Below, piece by piece: positions 22,857 through 33,114 of a DNA stretch of 43,315 nucleotides (within the stretch, counting starts at the first letter, position 1; the number at the start of each line of letters is the position of its first letter). The notes below the pieces were generated by a model, which saw only the letters and a program-made list of their open reading frames with translations, ran no database searches and was not told the DNA's origin. A program made the position numbers and the translations under genes. The stretch comes from Sphaeroforma sirkka (Eukaryota > Opisthokonta > Ichthyosporea > Ichthyophonida). The DNA lies in NCBI GenBank assembly GCA_001586965.3, contig LUCW03001468.1, positions 1 to 43,315 of the forward strand. The letters run 5' to 3'.

Positions 22857-23035
22857 TGTGGTAAAAGTCCCTTAAACCACTATCAGTGTGGAGTTAGAAT
22901 TAATTTACAATTAATTCACACGAGGTGAATTATTTGTAGACCACGTAGACAATCAAATATAAGAATTAATACACCGCACTGAGCCGCAGGGAGACTCAGT
23001 AGGTTTTAGTATCGTATTTTGATGTGTTTACTACA
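22857..23035 (+). repeat. 3' LTR of B
   Basis: This is a 179-bp repeat nearly the same as 14108-14288, beginning TGTGGTAAAAG and ending TTTACTACA. About five differences from the 5' LTR indicate a recent insertion. Confidence 0.93.
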
Positions 23036-25838
23036 CCAACGTACCTTGAGTACAATACTCAAGTACAAACAACGGACGTACGTTTCAAAGCCTTAATAGA
23101 CACGGTTGATGGCTTACCGGTTCACCACTATATCGATGACATAGTTATCGCCAGTGACGGTTATGACGAACACGTTAGGACGGTGCAGAAGGTGATACAA
23201 CGCTTAACATACCACAGTTTTAAGCTTAACCCTGCCAAGTGCCACTTCGCTATCTCCGAAGTCATGATCCTAGGGAAGAAAGTATCGGCACAAGGCATTG
23301 ACATTGACCATGAAAAGCAGGCCAAGCTGATCGACTGGCCCACACACTACGATACAAAGATATAGCCTCGGCGTTGGTTTAGCAAATTACCTCCACGAAC
23401 ATCTGCCTAATTTCGCGAACACGGTTGCACCCTTGCGCGAATTTTGCAAACTCAAACCAAAGGAGTTGATAGGTGATCGTTGGGAGGAGAGACATGCACA
23501 GGCGTGGCAGGCAATGAAGGACGCAGTGGTGAATGCTGTGGCGTTACACTTTCCGGTCGGTCGACGGCATTCCTCTGAACTTGGAAACCGACGCTAGCGA
23601 TTACGGTTTAGGGGGAGCGCTATTCCAATGGGTCAACGGTAAGAAACATTACTTAATGTTCTTTAGTAAGACTCTGAACCATGTGCAACAGAACTACGCC
23701 ACACCTATGAAGGAGTTACTGGCATTGGTATATGGACTGACACATTTCAGGGAATACTTGGATGGGCAACGGTTTGCGGTCTTCACGGACCACAAGGCCC
23801 TTGTATATATGAACACACAGCTCAAGCTTAATCCGATGCTTCAGAGATGGCATCATATCATCGCGCCATTCAACTTTACCATATCGCATATACCAGGAGA
23901 GTCAAATGTGCTCCCGGACATGTTAAGTAGAGTACACGAGGGGACAGCGGAGCAGGACGAACTCGAAATAATGTATACCGACGGCTGGCAGTTATTCCCT
24001 AGTTACTTTGAACAAGCGCAACAACACTTTGGACCGAATGACATAGATGTATTTGCGGACCCAACCAACGCTCAGCTTCCTCGGTTCTGGACGAAGGATG
24101 ATGGGGAAGGAGCGTTTGCCCACGACTGGTCGATAGTCGATGGATGGATGAACCCGCCTTGGGGACAGATACACAGGATGTTACGCAAGATACGAGCCGA
24201 CGGCGCACGGGCCACAGTATGTCTACCATGGGTACCAAGAGCACCATGGTTCGACCTGTTCAAGCAGTTATTGCAGACAGAACCGGTGCTGGTACCACGG
24301 ACACCACACACGTTCCTCAAGTACGCTAAGTACGCATGTGGGAAGACACCATGGGGTCATACCGTAGTAGCACGGGTGGGTCCTCCCAATGGATTCAAAC
24401 TGGACCCGCTGTTTTCACAGCGACTTGGTTTTGCAGAACCAAAGCATACAAAATATGTCATGTGCTTAGACACAGCGCGAGAAATCTCAGTGGCACTGGC
24501 AGATGCAGAGGGTCAACCGGCGTTTGCACAAGCGAGTCCGGCGGAGAAACAGCGTCGTCGTACGCAACTCACGCAAGCGCAACACGAACAAGGACATCAT
24601 GGGGCGGCGGACACAGTCCAACAACTTCGTCAGAACGGTCACGTTTGGCCAGGGGCACTTGAGTTAGCCACAGAAGTTAAGCGGCAATGTGGCACATGTT
24701 TGGGACAGGACACACTTCGTAAAGGTTTCCACCCGATGATTAGCATCGATGCACGCTACCCGTGGGACCATATTCAAGTGGACTACATCCCGATGCCACT
24801 GGAGTCCAGACGCAAGAACAATTATATTCTTCACGTCTTAGACATCGCCACAGGCTATTCTATCCTTCGAGCCACACCGGACAAGACAAAGGAAACCACG
24901 ACACAGACACTCATAGAGATTTTTTGGCGAACATGGTTTCCCCCGTAAAATCCAAACAGACATGGGGAAGGAGTTCACCAACAAGTTAGTGGAGCTTCTG
25001 GTCCAGGAAGTGGGGATGCTACATAAGGTGTCTCCACCATATCGACCCCAAGTGCTGGGGCGCAGCAGAACGACGTCACAAGGAGATTACACGTTCTATT
25101 CGACAATGCTGTGAGGCGGTTCCCCTTCGATGGGACGAACGCCTTCCGTTTACGATGCTATACCAGTACCTTCGGATATCCCGTCACCATAAGAGTGCAC
25201 CGTTTAGCGTGTACTTTGGCCGCCGCCATGTTCCGTTCGCCGATTTCACGGACGAGTTACCGGATTCTCAGCCGATGACGAATGACACCTGGGCACAACG
25301 ATTAGACCAGTTACAGGACACTATATTGCCGACCCTCCACCACATTACCAAGAAGTATACAGGCAAGCTTACGACGACATTTGACCGCCTGCATGCTCAC
25401 GACTTGGTACATTTCGACGAAGGAGATGTGGTCATGGTACGATCAGAAGGCCGAACAACGAAGGCTATGCGGCCATTGTTTGGACCATATGTAGTCAAAG
25501 CTAGACACGGCCAACGCTACGAGTTAGCGAACAAGGATGATTCCGCCCCACCAGAATTCAAGAACAAACCGGTACGGGTGGAACTCCTCCGTTTAGTGCA
25601 TAGACGCACAGACCCACCAATCAACGAAGACTTATGGACCGAAGGAGGGGTTGAGTTTCGCCATATTATCACACACCGTACGAATGATGAGACGGGGAAG
25701 TTGGAATACCTGGTGAGATGGCGAGAAGGCGAACCAACGTGGGAAACAGCAGAAGCTTTTGATGATGCCAACGTTATCGCGGCCTACCACAAAGCTTCGC
25801 AGACACGGACACGTAAGCGCCAACATGCACAGTTCTAA
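23036..25838 (+). pseudogene. A-2 pol fossil, 3' part: RT remainder to chromodomain
   Basis: From the second half of the reverse transcriptase (YIDD near 23130) it continues with RNase H (about 23565-23900), DAM-like domain (about 23983-24412) with WMNPPWGQI, integrase HHCC region (about 24560-24720), DDE core (about 24765-25120), LFGPYVVKA (about 25475) and chromodomain (about 25645-25800). It is almost identical in protein to A-1. The sequence next to the B LTR is a patchwork of protease-derived and RT-derived family A sequence. It is broken, with about three breaks. Confidence 0.88.
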
Positions 25839-26586
25839 TACTTTATCTTCAATATAACTTTGTTCTCGGATATCGAGCTCAAGCTCTGGAGCATAAACCA
25901 GCAACTCTAGCTCCCGAGTATAAACCAGCCACTCGAGCTCTTGAGTATAAAAAGCAGCGACTCTAGCTTCCGAGTATAAACCAGCAACTCTAGCTCCCGA
26001 GTATAAACCAGCCACTCGAGCTCTTGAGTATAAAAAAAAAGCAGCGACTCTAGCTCCCAGTATAAACCATATAAACCAGCCACTCGAGCTCGCGAGAATA
26101 AACGGTTAGCACTCGAGCTCGCGAGGGGTAAATCGTCAGCGGCTCAAGCTCGCGAGGTTAAATGAGCCACTCTAGCTTCGGAGTATAAAACAGCGAAATC
26201 AATCAAACAACTCCTTGGGCTTTGTTTTGAAACAGCGGGTTAATGGTTTGCACGGTTTCTGCCACTGGCAGTTTTTCTCCGACACAAGTACAGTCCTATA
26301 TTGTACTTGCCAAACTCCTATATGCTGACACAGATGAACAGTAGCTTCAAGAATTCAAACACGACCGGTCGCTCGAGACGTATACATCGGATCCTCTAGC
26401 TCTCTGAGGTAAAATGCCAGCCCAATGCTCTAGCTCTCTGAGGATAAATGCCAGCACAATGCTCTAGCTCTCGAGGATAAATGCCAGCACGATGCTCTAG
26501 CTCTCGAGGATAATGCCAGCACATAAGGTACTATGTTATTCTTATCATCTCTGAAACTGGCACACTGCTTTTGTTCAGTGCCTCAG
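25839..26586 (+). repeat. A-2 3' untranslated region: palindromic repeat arrays
   Basis: Array 1 (about 25875-26185) has about ten units of 25-35 bp with CTCGAGCTC, CTCGCGAG or CTAGCTCCCGAG cores, each followed by TATAAACCAGC or AATAAACGG. A middle of about 190 bp follows. Array 2 (about 26395-26525) has four units with CTCTAGCTCTCGAGG and ATAATGCCAGCAC. The array design is the same as in A-1 and A-0, with differing unit numbers. Confidence 0.88.
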
Positions 26587-26599
26587 TTTGGGGGGGGGT
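26587..26599 (+). other. Polypurine tract of A-2
   Basis: A TTTGGGGGGGGG-type tract stands immediately before the 3' LTR, like that of A-1. Confidence 0.85.
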
Positions 26600-26818
26600 T
26601 GTGGTCAGAATACAAGTACTTATATTTATTTGATTATTTTAGGTTTATTACAAGTTTTACAGTTTATCAGAATAATCTGATAAACTGGGTTTTAGGGTTT
26701 TGCTGATTTAGTCAGTCATTTTAGGATTGCTGTTTACAATTACTAATAAATGAACAACGTCTTCCTCCCTGAGGAGGGAGAACGTTGAGATACAGTTATC
26801 TCGCGTATACTTACTACA
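26600..26818 (+). repeat. 3' LTR of A-2
   Basis: It begins TGTGGTCAGAATAC and ends CTTACTACA. At 219 bp it is shorter than the A-1 LTRs. The 12-bp stem palindrome is at 26660-26687. Integrase of element D follows directly. Confidence 0.92.
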
Positions 26819-27813
26819 ATACTTATATGGTTGGATATAAACTCCTCATATGTCATACTGTGAGCTATGATGGACAAGTCAGCGGCCAAAGTCGCACGCA
26901 CACTAGTCCCAATCATGTGTGAACACGAATTCCCACAAGTCTTGCAAACAGACCAAGGCACTGAGTATGTGAACATAATACTCGGAAAGGTCATTTAACA
27001 GGCACCTATGGAACACCTAGTGTCAGGACCATATCAACCCAAAGTACTAGGAGCAAACGAACAATCACATAGAGATCTATTGCCAATCCTTAGGAAATTC
27101 GTGGAACAGAACATAGGAAACTGGTGTTCGCGATTACCATTCGTACAAATGGGACACAACTTACGCATATCAAGAAAACACAAATCACCAAGATTCAATG
27201 TCTACTTTGGGCGTAGACAGAACCAGCTGACTGACTAAAATGAAGTAGTGACAGCACCTGGCACATCAGAGTCATGGCAAGCCAAACTCGATGACATACA
27301 CGAGGTGATCAAACCCGCACTGAACAGTAATGCAGCACAATATCAAGAAAAGATGCGTGCAGCATATGACCGAAAATACCAGAAGAAGTTCGTAAACTTC
27401 GACGAAGGGGACATTGTTATGATCCACCAACAAGGAGAGATGAGTAAATTAACCAATCCGTACGGCGGTCCATACAAGATAGTAAGCAAGGAGGGCAACG
27501 TGTATTTTGTCTGTAATCTTGATGGGACTAAGGCCCCTGAGTACTCAAAATCGGTCAACGATGAACTGATAGGCTTGCACAAAGCAGCCAATCCAGAAGA
27601 AGCATTCGTACCCAATGGTGCCATACCACAGGAAGAAGAGTCACAATTTAAAAAAATTAATGACTCTCAACCTTCAGAACGGGGTAGTGCTTCTTTCGAC
27701 TATCTCTTGCAATGGCCAAATGGTGAACGCACATGGACTCATGAGTCAGAGGTACTAAATGCGGATGTTCTTACACAATTCCGACAGCGCAAGCGCCGCA
27801 AGGCCGTATCTTT
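26819..27813 (+). pseudogene. Element D: Gypsy integrase and chromodomain remnant
   Basis: The plus strand gives the second half of an integrase core (LQTDQGTEYVN near 26950, GPYQPKVLGANEQSHRDLL near 27030, FNVYFGRRQNQLTD near 27210), a GPY-type region with GGPYKIVSKEGNVYFV (about 27465), and a chromodomain-like end with YLLQWPNGERTWTHESE (about 27700). It is clearly different from A, B and C, but the layout with a C-terminal chromodomain is the same. It begins exactly where the A-2 LTR ends and stops against C-2, so only about 1 kb is left. It is probably the element into which A-2 went; its left part is not visible. It carries only one or two breaks. Confidence 0.85.
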
Positions 27814-28437
27814 ATCAGTACTCTCAAACTCTACAATTCCACTTGCCATCACGTTTAGTGAAATTGTAACCACACTTCTTGCAAGGTGCTCTCTCCCTCC
27901 TCTCACCCTTTGGTTCAGTGAAAGCAGAGCCTTTACCACCTCCAGCAGTAGTGTGAGGTTTCTTAGTATTACGCGCAGTTTAAAATGGCTAGCCCCCAGA
28001 GTCTCCATCATCTGACAAATTAATAAATATTCGCCAGTATAGGTACGTCCTCCCGTCCAAGTATTCATATGCGTCATATGAGCTGGAGCACCTCGAATAG
28101 TAGTATCGTTCGCAAAGAACTTGCGAGACTCTAGAAGTTCATGGTCACGTGCATCTTCAAAGAAGGCGTTAAGTATATTCTCACACAAGTGGCGTCAGGG
28201 TAGGGCTTTCCAGTTGGTCTCATGGGCCTTCAAGATAGTTTTCCATTCCTCTGACTCACCGAAATGAATAAAGGCATTAATTATCTGCTTATCCTTAAGA
28301 CTGGTAGACTCCTTAAGTTAGTCAAAGGCCTTCAGTGTCTCCATTGTACTCTCGTTAGTTGAGAAATCGACCTCATCCTTCGCGTTATTTAGCTGGGTTA
28401 TAAAGCTTGGTTCGAAGCGTTCACGAGGTTCACGCTC

Positions 28438-29167
28438 AGTGCTACGGGCTGCTAGTGCCAAGATGAAGTCTATATCCTTTCTCTTGTTATCGATTAGATA
28501 GCGAATGTTATCCGCTTTCTTATCGTCAAGGTCAGAGTCATCCAATAGACGGTCCTCAAGGACTTGCATACCAGAACGTAGTAGCCTGAGACGTTGTTGT
28601 CTGGTTCTCACTTCCTCGTCTTCAGTGCTAGAGTGGGTACTCTCTAGTGAGGTACTGGTATAACGATTACCAAAGTCGTGATTACCAGGGTTAGCCAAAA
28701 CCTCATCGATCTTCATACGATCATAGCCTCTGACAGGGATAGGTTTGTCTGTAATTATAGCAGGTCCCGGAGTATCAAATTATATATAATACGTAAGTAT
28801 ATAAAAATAGGATATTAATATCCACAGCGTCGCATTTAAGGTAGAGGGTTTTTTTGTGCTACGGGCTGCTAGTGCCAAGATGAAGTCTATCTCCTTTCTC
28901 TTGCTATCGATTAGATAGCGAATGTTATCCGCTTTCTTATCGTCAAGGTCAGAGTCATCCAATAGACGGTCCTCAAGGACTTGCATACCAGAACGTAATA
29001 GCCTGAGACGTTGTTGTCTGGTTCTCACTTCCTCGTCTTCAGTGCTAGAGTGGGTACTCTCTAGTGAGGTACTGGTATAACGATTACCAAAGTCTTGATT
29101 ACCAGGGTTAGCCAAAACCTCATCGATCTCCATACGATCATAGCCTCTGACAGGGTTAGGTTTGTCG
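28438..29167 (-). repeat. Duplication of about 310 bp inside C-2 gag, with AT-rich spacer
   Basis: About 28438-28748 and 28857-29167 are almost the same (from GTGCTACGGGCTGCTAGTGC to GCCTCTGACAGGG). Between them lie about 110 bp of AT-rich DNA that matches no gag sequence. C-1 has the unit once. The high similarity of the copies suggests a late event. Confidence 0.85.
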
Positions 29168-29296
29168 AAAGGGTGGTCGATTGTAGCTTCTGAGCTATAG
29201 AGATTAGAGATTGAGGTTTTACCCATTTCACCAGCGGTAAATGACTCAGTGGTAACCCTGTTGGCTGGTAAAGCAAAGGCCCTCAAGTTCGAACAT

Positions 29297-29373
29297 AGGG
29301 ATAATATTATTTATTTCAAAAAATGACAAGTATGTATATTACAATGTATGAACATATGGTATGGCTCTCATAG
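29297..29373 (-). repeat. 77-bp sequence shared with 41867-41943
   Basis: On the minus strand this reads CTATGAGAGCCATACCATAT ... AATAAATAATATTATCCCT and matches 41867-41943 with only a few differences. It follows a coding-like stretch in both places and ends in AATAAATAATATTATCCCT, so it looks like a 3' tail. C-1 lacks it. Confidence 0.75.
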
Positions 29374-30810
29374 TCGCTGTAGTGGTTCAAGAAAGATTAG
29401 CCTTTGCCGGGATTTGCGGGTTAGGTGAGAAGAGGTTTGCATTATGCTTTGCTTGGTAAGCCTTCTGGACACGATCCGCGGTAGATTGGAGGATGTCTGC
29501 TTTAGTGGAGTTGACAAGTGGGATCAATAGTGCATCCATGCTGCGGTCAAGAATTTTTGGCGCTCGTTCATATGTGCAGCGGGCCTCCCGCTTGGTGCGG
29601 AGATAATGGATTAAAGCTGCTTTCGTAGCGTCGGGATGTTGTTGGGGAGCGGGGTCGATGTTTTCATCAAGCTGACATTTCCACGTAAGTGCTGCATGTC
29701 GTTTTACCTGGGCGACAACGTCGCTAGGAACACAAAGGCGGATGAAACTGGTGGAGCTTCCGCGGCGATTTGGTTGAGATACCGATTTAGACGGAAGATA
29801 CCAGAGAAAGTGGTGGCGATTGAGGACTGGTTGGGCATGCCAGTATTTTTTTCAAATACTGATTGGGATGGGGGCTTGCCGTTAGGGAAAATTGCTCGGA
29901 AGAAGAGCCATACCGGAGTTATGTCATCCATTTCATGAAGAGTTTTGTCCGGGATCGGGCGGCCCACCACTTTCGTCAAAAGGTGTTCGGGTACTGGAAG
30001 AATATCGGCCACGTGGGATAAGATCGAAGGGTCAGAAACTGCGGCAGCGGCTAGCTCATTTAAAAACTCATCTTTGCGGTTCAATTGACGTCGAGATTAA
30101 GAAGATCCAACTACTCGTTGTTGAGATATGGCGTCCCGAACATTTGCGTCTTCCGCCCCAACATTCGGTGGCGAGGCATTCAGTGGCAAGGCGTGCAATG
30201 AAATTTCACGAAATGGTACACCGCCATCTTTGTTGATAAGTGGATTGGGCTGACTTTCAGTAGTAATAAACCGTCGATCTCGAGACGATTCCTCCACTTT
30301 TTCAGGAGATATAGCCTTGCCAATATCTGACTTTTCGCGGTCAGATGGCGAGCTGATGCCCTGGGCTGCACTACTAGGAGACAAACGGACGCTGGCGAGC
30401 CTTTCCGCGGCAGTTGAGACCTCCTCTTCCAAGGCTTTAGGGTCCGACGAGTCATCCTCAGAGTTTTCATCAGAACCAAGCCCAGAAACGGCGTCCCCTA
30501 CAGCTTCAGCGGCAGGTTCAGTACCAGACAGACCAGTGTCCCCAGTAATCTCAGGAACCTCAACAGGCTTAGCAGGCTTAGAGCTGGCGGCTCCCTTGCC
30601 TTTAAAATTTCCATTAACCATAGTAATAGCTCAAGAATAGGAAAATCAATAAGGTCTAGGTATAGTAACTAGCGTGTAGCTTACTTTTAGGGGTAGTATA
30701 GCCACTATGAGATAGTATAGAATACTTACAGTCCTGTCGCTGGATAGTAAGCAATTATTAGACAGCATAGAAGCAGTACACTACGGTAACTACTAAATAA
30801 CTGAAAAATA

Positions 30811-31416
30811 TGTAAACTTCGATGGATATTTCTATGTTTTAAACTACGTTATATAAGTTAAAATACAATTTAAGTCAGCTAAGATTTAGCAGTGGTAGCT
30901 TGTGCAAGAATGATCGGGACTGCCTCTTGGTAAGAGCCTTAATATCCTCGATCACACAGGACGTATATCTAGCTGTTCTTTATTAAACAATTTTTACTAG
31001 AAGTACTAAGTGTTCATGACCACATGCCTAATTTGTAAATAGACATAAGAACGTAAGTCAAGTTAATACATTGGCTAATATAAATAAAAGTTCCATCTGA
31101 AGAAAAGTTAAAAAAAAAGAAAAGAGACTTGTTGGATTTTGGAGATTGGCGGGAGGACCAAAACATGTAAGTAGTAATTCCGAGATTATAAAATGTAGCT
31201 TGTAATATCCTACATCTACTATCGTCTCAAATAGATCCAAGTAAATTAGTCACACCAAGTACTCAAGTTATTGGAGCCATCACAAAGCGAATTTAGAACA
31301 CTTTGGAAATATTGGAAAAAGAATTTGTAATAAATAATTTTAAATACAAATAAAAACCAGTATGTTATCTTATTTGATCTTGATATTTTAGACTGACCGG
31401 AGACCGTATTTCTACA
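30811..31416 (-). repeat. 5' LTR of C-2
   Basis: The minus strand begins TGTAGAAATACGGTCTCC and ends GAAGTTTACA, 606 bp. It aligns end to end with the C-1 LTRs with many scattered differences. After it the strand reads TATTTTTCAGTT, again without a TGG primer site. Confidence 0.9.
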
Positions 31417-31739
31417 AGAATACGTGTACTACGGATATTTTTTTCTTCCAAAAGATGTTGACTATGTATGCTCAAAGAATGAGTAATCGAATGGTGCAAT
31501 TGGGAGACATTGCAGAAATTTCCAGCCAAATTTGTGCGAATCTGGTGCTTATGAATTTCCAGGTTAAGTATCGTGAGATATTTTCCGTGTCCACAAAAGA
31601 ACGCAACCTGATTCATGAAGCCTCTAGGTGTAGTATATACTATACAAAATTATATCAAATTATATTGGCAGGTCAAGTTATTGTCAATAACGCCAAGGAG
31701 CTACACGACAACCTTTAAACATATAAAATATTGTTTTAA
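31417..31739 (+). other. Unrecognised open frame (31455-31718) next to the E relic
   Basis: An 87-residue frame begins MLTMYAQRMSNRMVQLGDIA and ends AGQVIVNNAKELHDNL. I see no family motif. It may be an upstream part of element E or unrelated DNA; its length alone is weak evidence that it is a gene. Confidence 0.3.
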
Positions 31740-32392
31740 TTGTTATGCACATCAAATTTACCTTTCATTTGTTCACACATAAAGGAGTTTATTGACGTTC
31801 TCGAGAAGGATATAGTCATTTACATAAAAGATGAATTTCTGTGTTTTATGACAATTGACGAGCATATGGCGCTGATAAAAAAAGCACTGCGGCGATTGAA
31901 GAAGCGAAACGTCATGATATGAGTAAATTCAAATTTACGAAACTACAAGTCGAATTCCTTGTGCGCATCATTGGTCGTGATGTGTCTCAAACCGAAGACG
32001 AGGCCGCACAGGCATGTGCTAAGAAAAGTGCGTGTTTCAAGCACACGAAGGGTAACTTCGGAGTCTCTGTGTTACAGCTAACTGATGGCATCGCTATGTA
32101 CCAAACTTCACTCAATTTCAGCAACCATTCAATATGCTGTTGAAGAAAGGGGCGAAATTTATTTGGGGACCAGAATAAGCTGGTTCATGTATGTATTTCT
32201 TAGCCGTATTAGGAGAGGCTCCACCGTTAGTGTCGCCACGGAAAGTTGATACCCCGGTTCTACTCACAGATGCAAGCCGTATGAGTTGTGAGTTGCATTG
32301 TATTTATATATATGAAACGCAATGATGTGATGTTGCCAGTTTCCTTTGCATCTACGCGCTGGAGTTCGGCACAGCAGCTCTACTCTGTCACT
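31740..32392 (+). pseudogene. Element E: Gypsy RT and RNase H relic, left part
   Basis: The frame has the RT block around IVIYIKDEFLCFMTIDEHMA (about 31815), then LIKKALRRLKKRNVMI and FTKLQVEFLVRIIGRDVS, matching the region from the catalytic motif to the FLG-like motif of Gypsy RT. From about 32220 an RNase H start follows (VLLTDASRMSCELH), then FAST and QQLYS words. It ends at the target duplication of C-1 at 32389-32392. It is old, with many breaks. Confidence 0.8.
32389..32392. other. Target-site duplication TCAC of C-1, left
   Basis: TCAC directly precedes the LTR end TGTAAACTTCG and recurs directly after the other LTR end at 40052-40055. The E coding relic is split exactly here. Confidence 0.85.
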
Positions 32393-32987
32393 GTAAACTT
32401 CGATGGAAATTACTAGGTTTCAAACTATATTAAACTAAAATACAATTTAGTCAGTTAGGATTTAGCAGTGGTAGCTTGTGTAAGAATGATCGGGACTGCC
32501 TCTTGTTAAGAGCCTAAATATCCTCGATCACACAGGGCGTACCTCTAGCTGTTCTTTATTGAATAATTTTCACAAGAAGTACTAAGTGTTCATGACCACT
32601 TGCCTAATTTGTAAATAGACATAATAACGTAAGTCACGTTAATACATTAGCTGATATAAATAAAGTTCCATCTGAAGAAAAGTTAAAAAAAAAAGAAAAG
32701 ACTTATTGGATTTTGGAGCTTGGCGGGAGGACCAAAATCTATAAGTAGTAGTTCGGAGATTATAAAATTTAGTTTATAATATCCTACATCTACTAATGTC
32801 TCAAATAGGTCCAAGTAGATGAGTCATACCAAATACTCAGGCTATTGGAGCCATCAAAGTGAATTTAGAACACTTTGGAAATATTGGAAAATGAGTTTGT
32901 ACTAAATTATTTAAAATACAAATAAAACCAATGTATTATCTCAATTGATCTTGATATTTTAGACTGACTGGAGGCCGTATTTCTACA
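32393..32987 (-). repeat. 3' LTR of C-1
   Basis: On the minus strand it runs from TGTAGAAATACGGCCTCC to CATCGAAGTTTACA, 595 bp. It matches 39453-40051 closely, with most differences close to the 5' end and in A-runs. The polypurine tract TACTGGGGGGCTA precedes it. Confidence 0.93.
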
Positions 32988-33000
32988 TAGCCCCCCAGTA
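32988..33000 (-). other. Polypurine tract of C-1
   Basis: The minus strand reads TACTGGGGGGCTA right before the 3' LTR. Confidence 0.75.
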
Positions 33001-33114
33001 GCTTTTAGAACTACGAACGTACGTTAAGATACGATCTAGTTGGTAAAAGCGAAACCAAAGTAAAAACGGTTTCGGTCATGACTTATCAGTAAGTATGTGC
33101 CTATATGTACGAGT

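Larger units (their letters stand above)
14108..23035 (+). mobile_element. Family B element: nearly whole Ty3/Gypsy chromovirus-like LTR retrotransposon inside A-2
   Basis: It has matching LTRs at 14108-14288 and 22857-23035, with about five differences in 180 bp. The order is a very long leader (2.3 kb), gag, PR-RT-RNase H-DAM-like-integrase-chromodomain pol, a short 3' untranslated region and a purine-rich tract (GAGGGGAG) before the 3' LTR. Its proteins are clearly related to those of family A (same domain order and many shared motifs), so B is a sister family. The coding region is broken, about six times. The flanking bases (ATTGG left, CCAAC right) do not form a target-site duplication. 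Confidence 0.92.
10783..26818 (+). mobile_element. Family A element A-2, 5'-truncated and interrupted by element B
   Basis: The plus strand carries a shortened leader (10783-11327), gag (11328-14107), then the whole of element B (14108-23035), then the rest of pol (23036-25838), the repeat-rich 3' untranslated region, polypurine tract and 3' LTR (26600-26818). The pol parts match A-1 closely. The two A flanks of B are not adjacent in A-1 coordinates, so either B did not insert simply or two different A copies have been brought together here. The 5' LTR is absent; A-1's LTR of the opposite orientation stands in its place. Coding is broken in several places. Confidence 0.8.
27826..30621 (-). 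pseudogene. C-2 gag fossil with extra central segment
   Basis: It begins at the ATG at 30619-30621 with MVNGNFKGKGAASSKPAKP, like C-1 (MAKGTSKGKGAASSKPAKP). An acidic serine-rich region follows (EDDSSDPKALEEEVSTAAERLASVR), then a helical region (LADILPVPEHLLTKVVG, PVWLFFRAIFPNG) that C-1 lacks, then the second part shared with C-1 (NPVRGYDRMEIDEVL, NRYTSTSLES, LRLLRSGMQVLEDRLLDD), a capsid-like region (FANDTTIRGAPAHMTHMNT) and the beginning of the zinc-motif region. The role is structural (retrotransposon particle protein) by position. Confidence 0.8.
27826..31416 (-). mobile_element. Family C copy C-2: 5' LTR, leader and gag of a truncated LTR retrotransposon
   Basis: On the minus strand: 5' LTR (30811-31416), short leader (30622-30810), then gag down to about 27826, where it stops against element D within the zinc-motif end of gag. 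No pol is present. LTR and gag match C-1, but with clearly more differences than C-1's two LTRs show between each other, so C-2 is older. It is broken, with about six breaks and an internal duplication. Confidence 0.85.
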
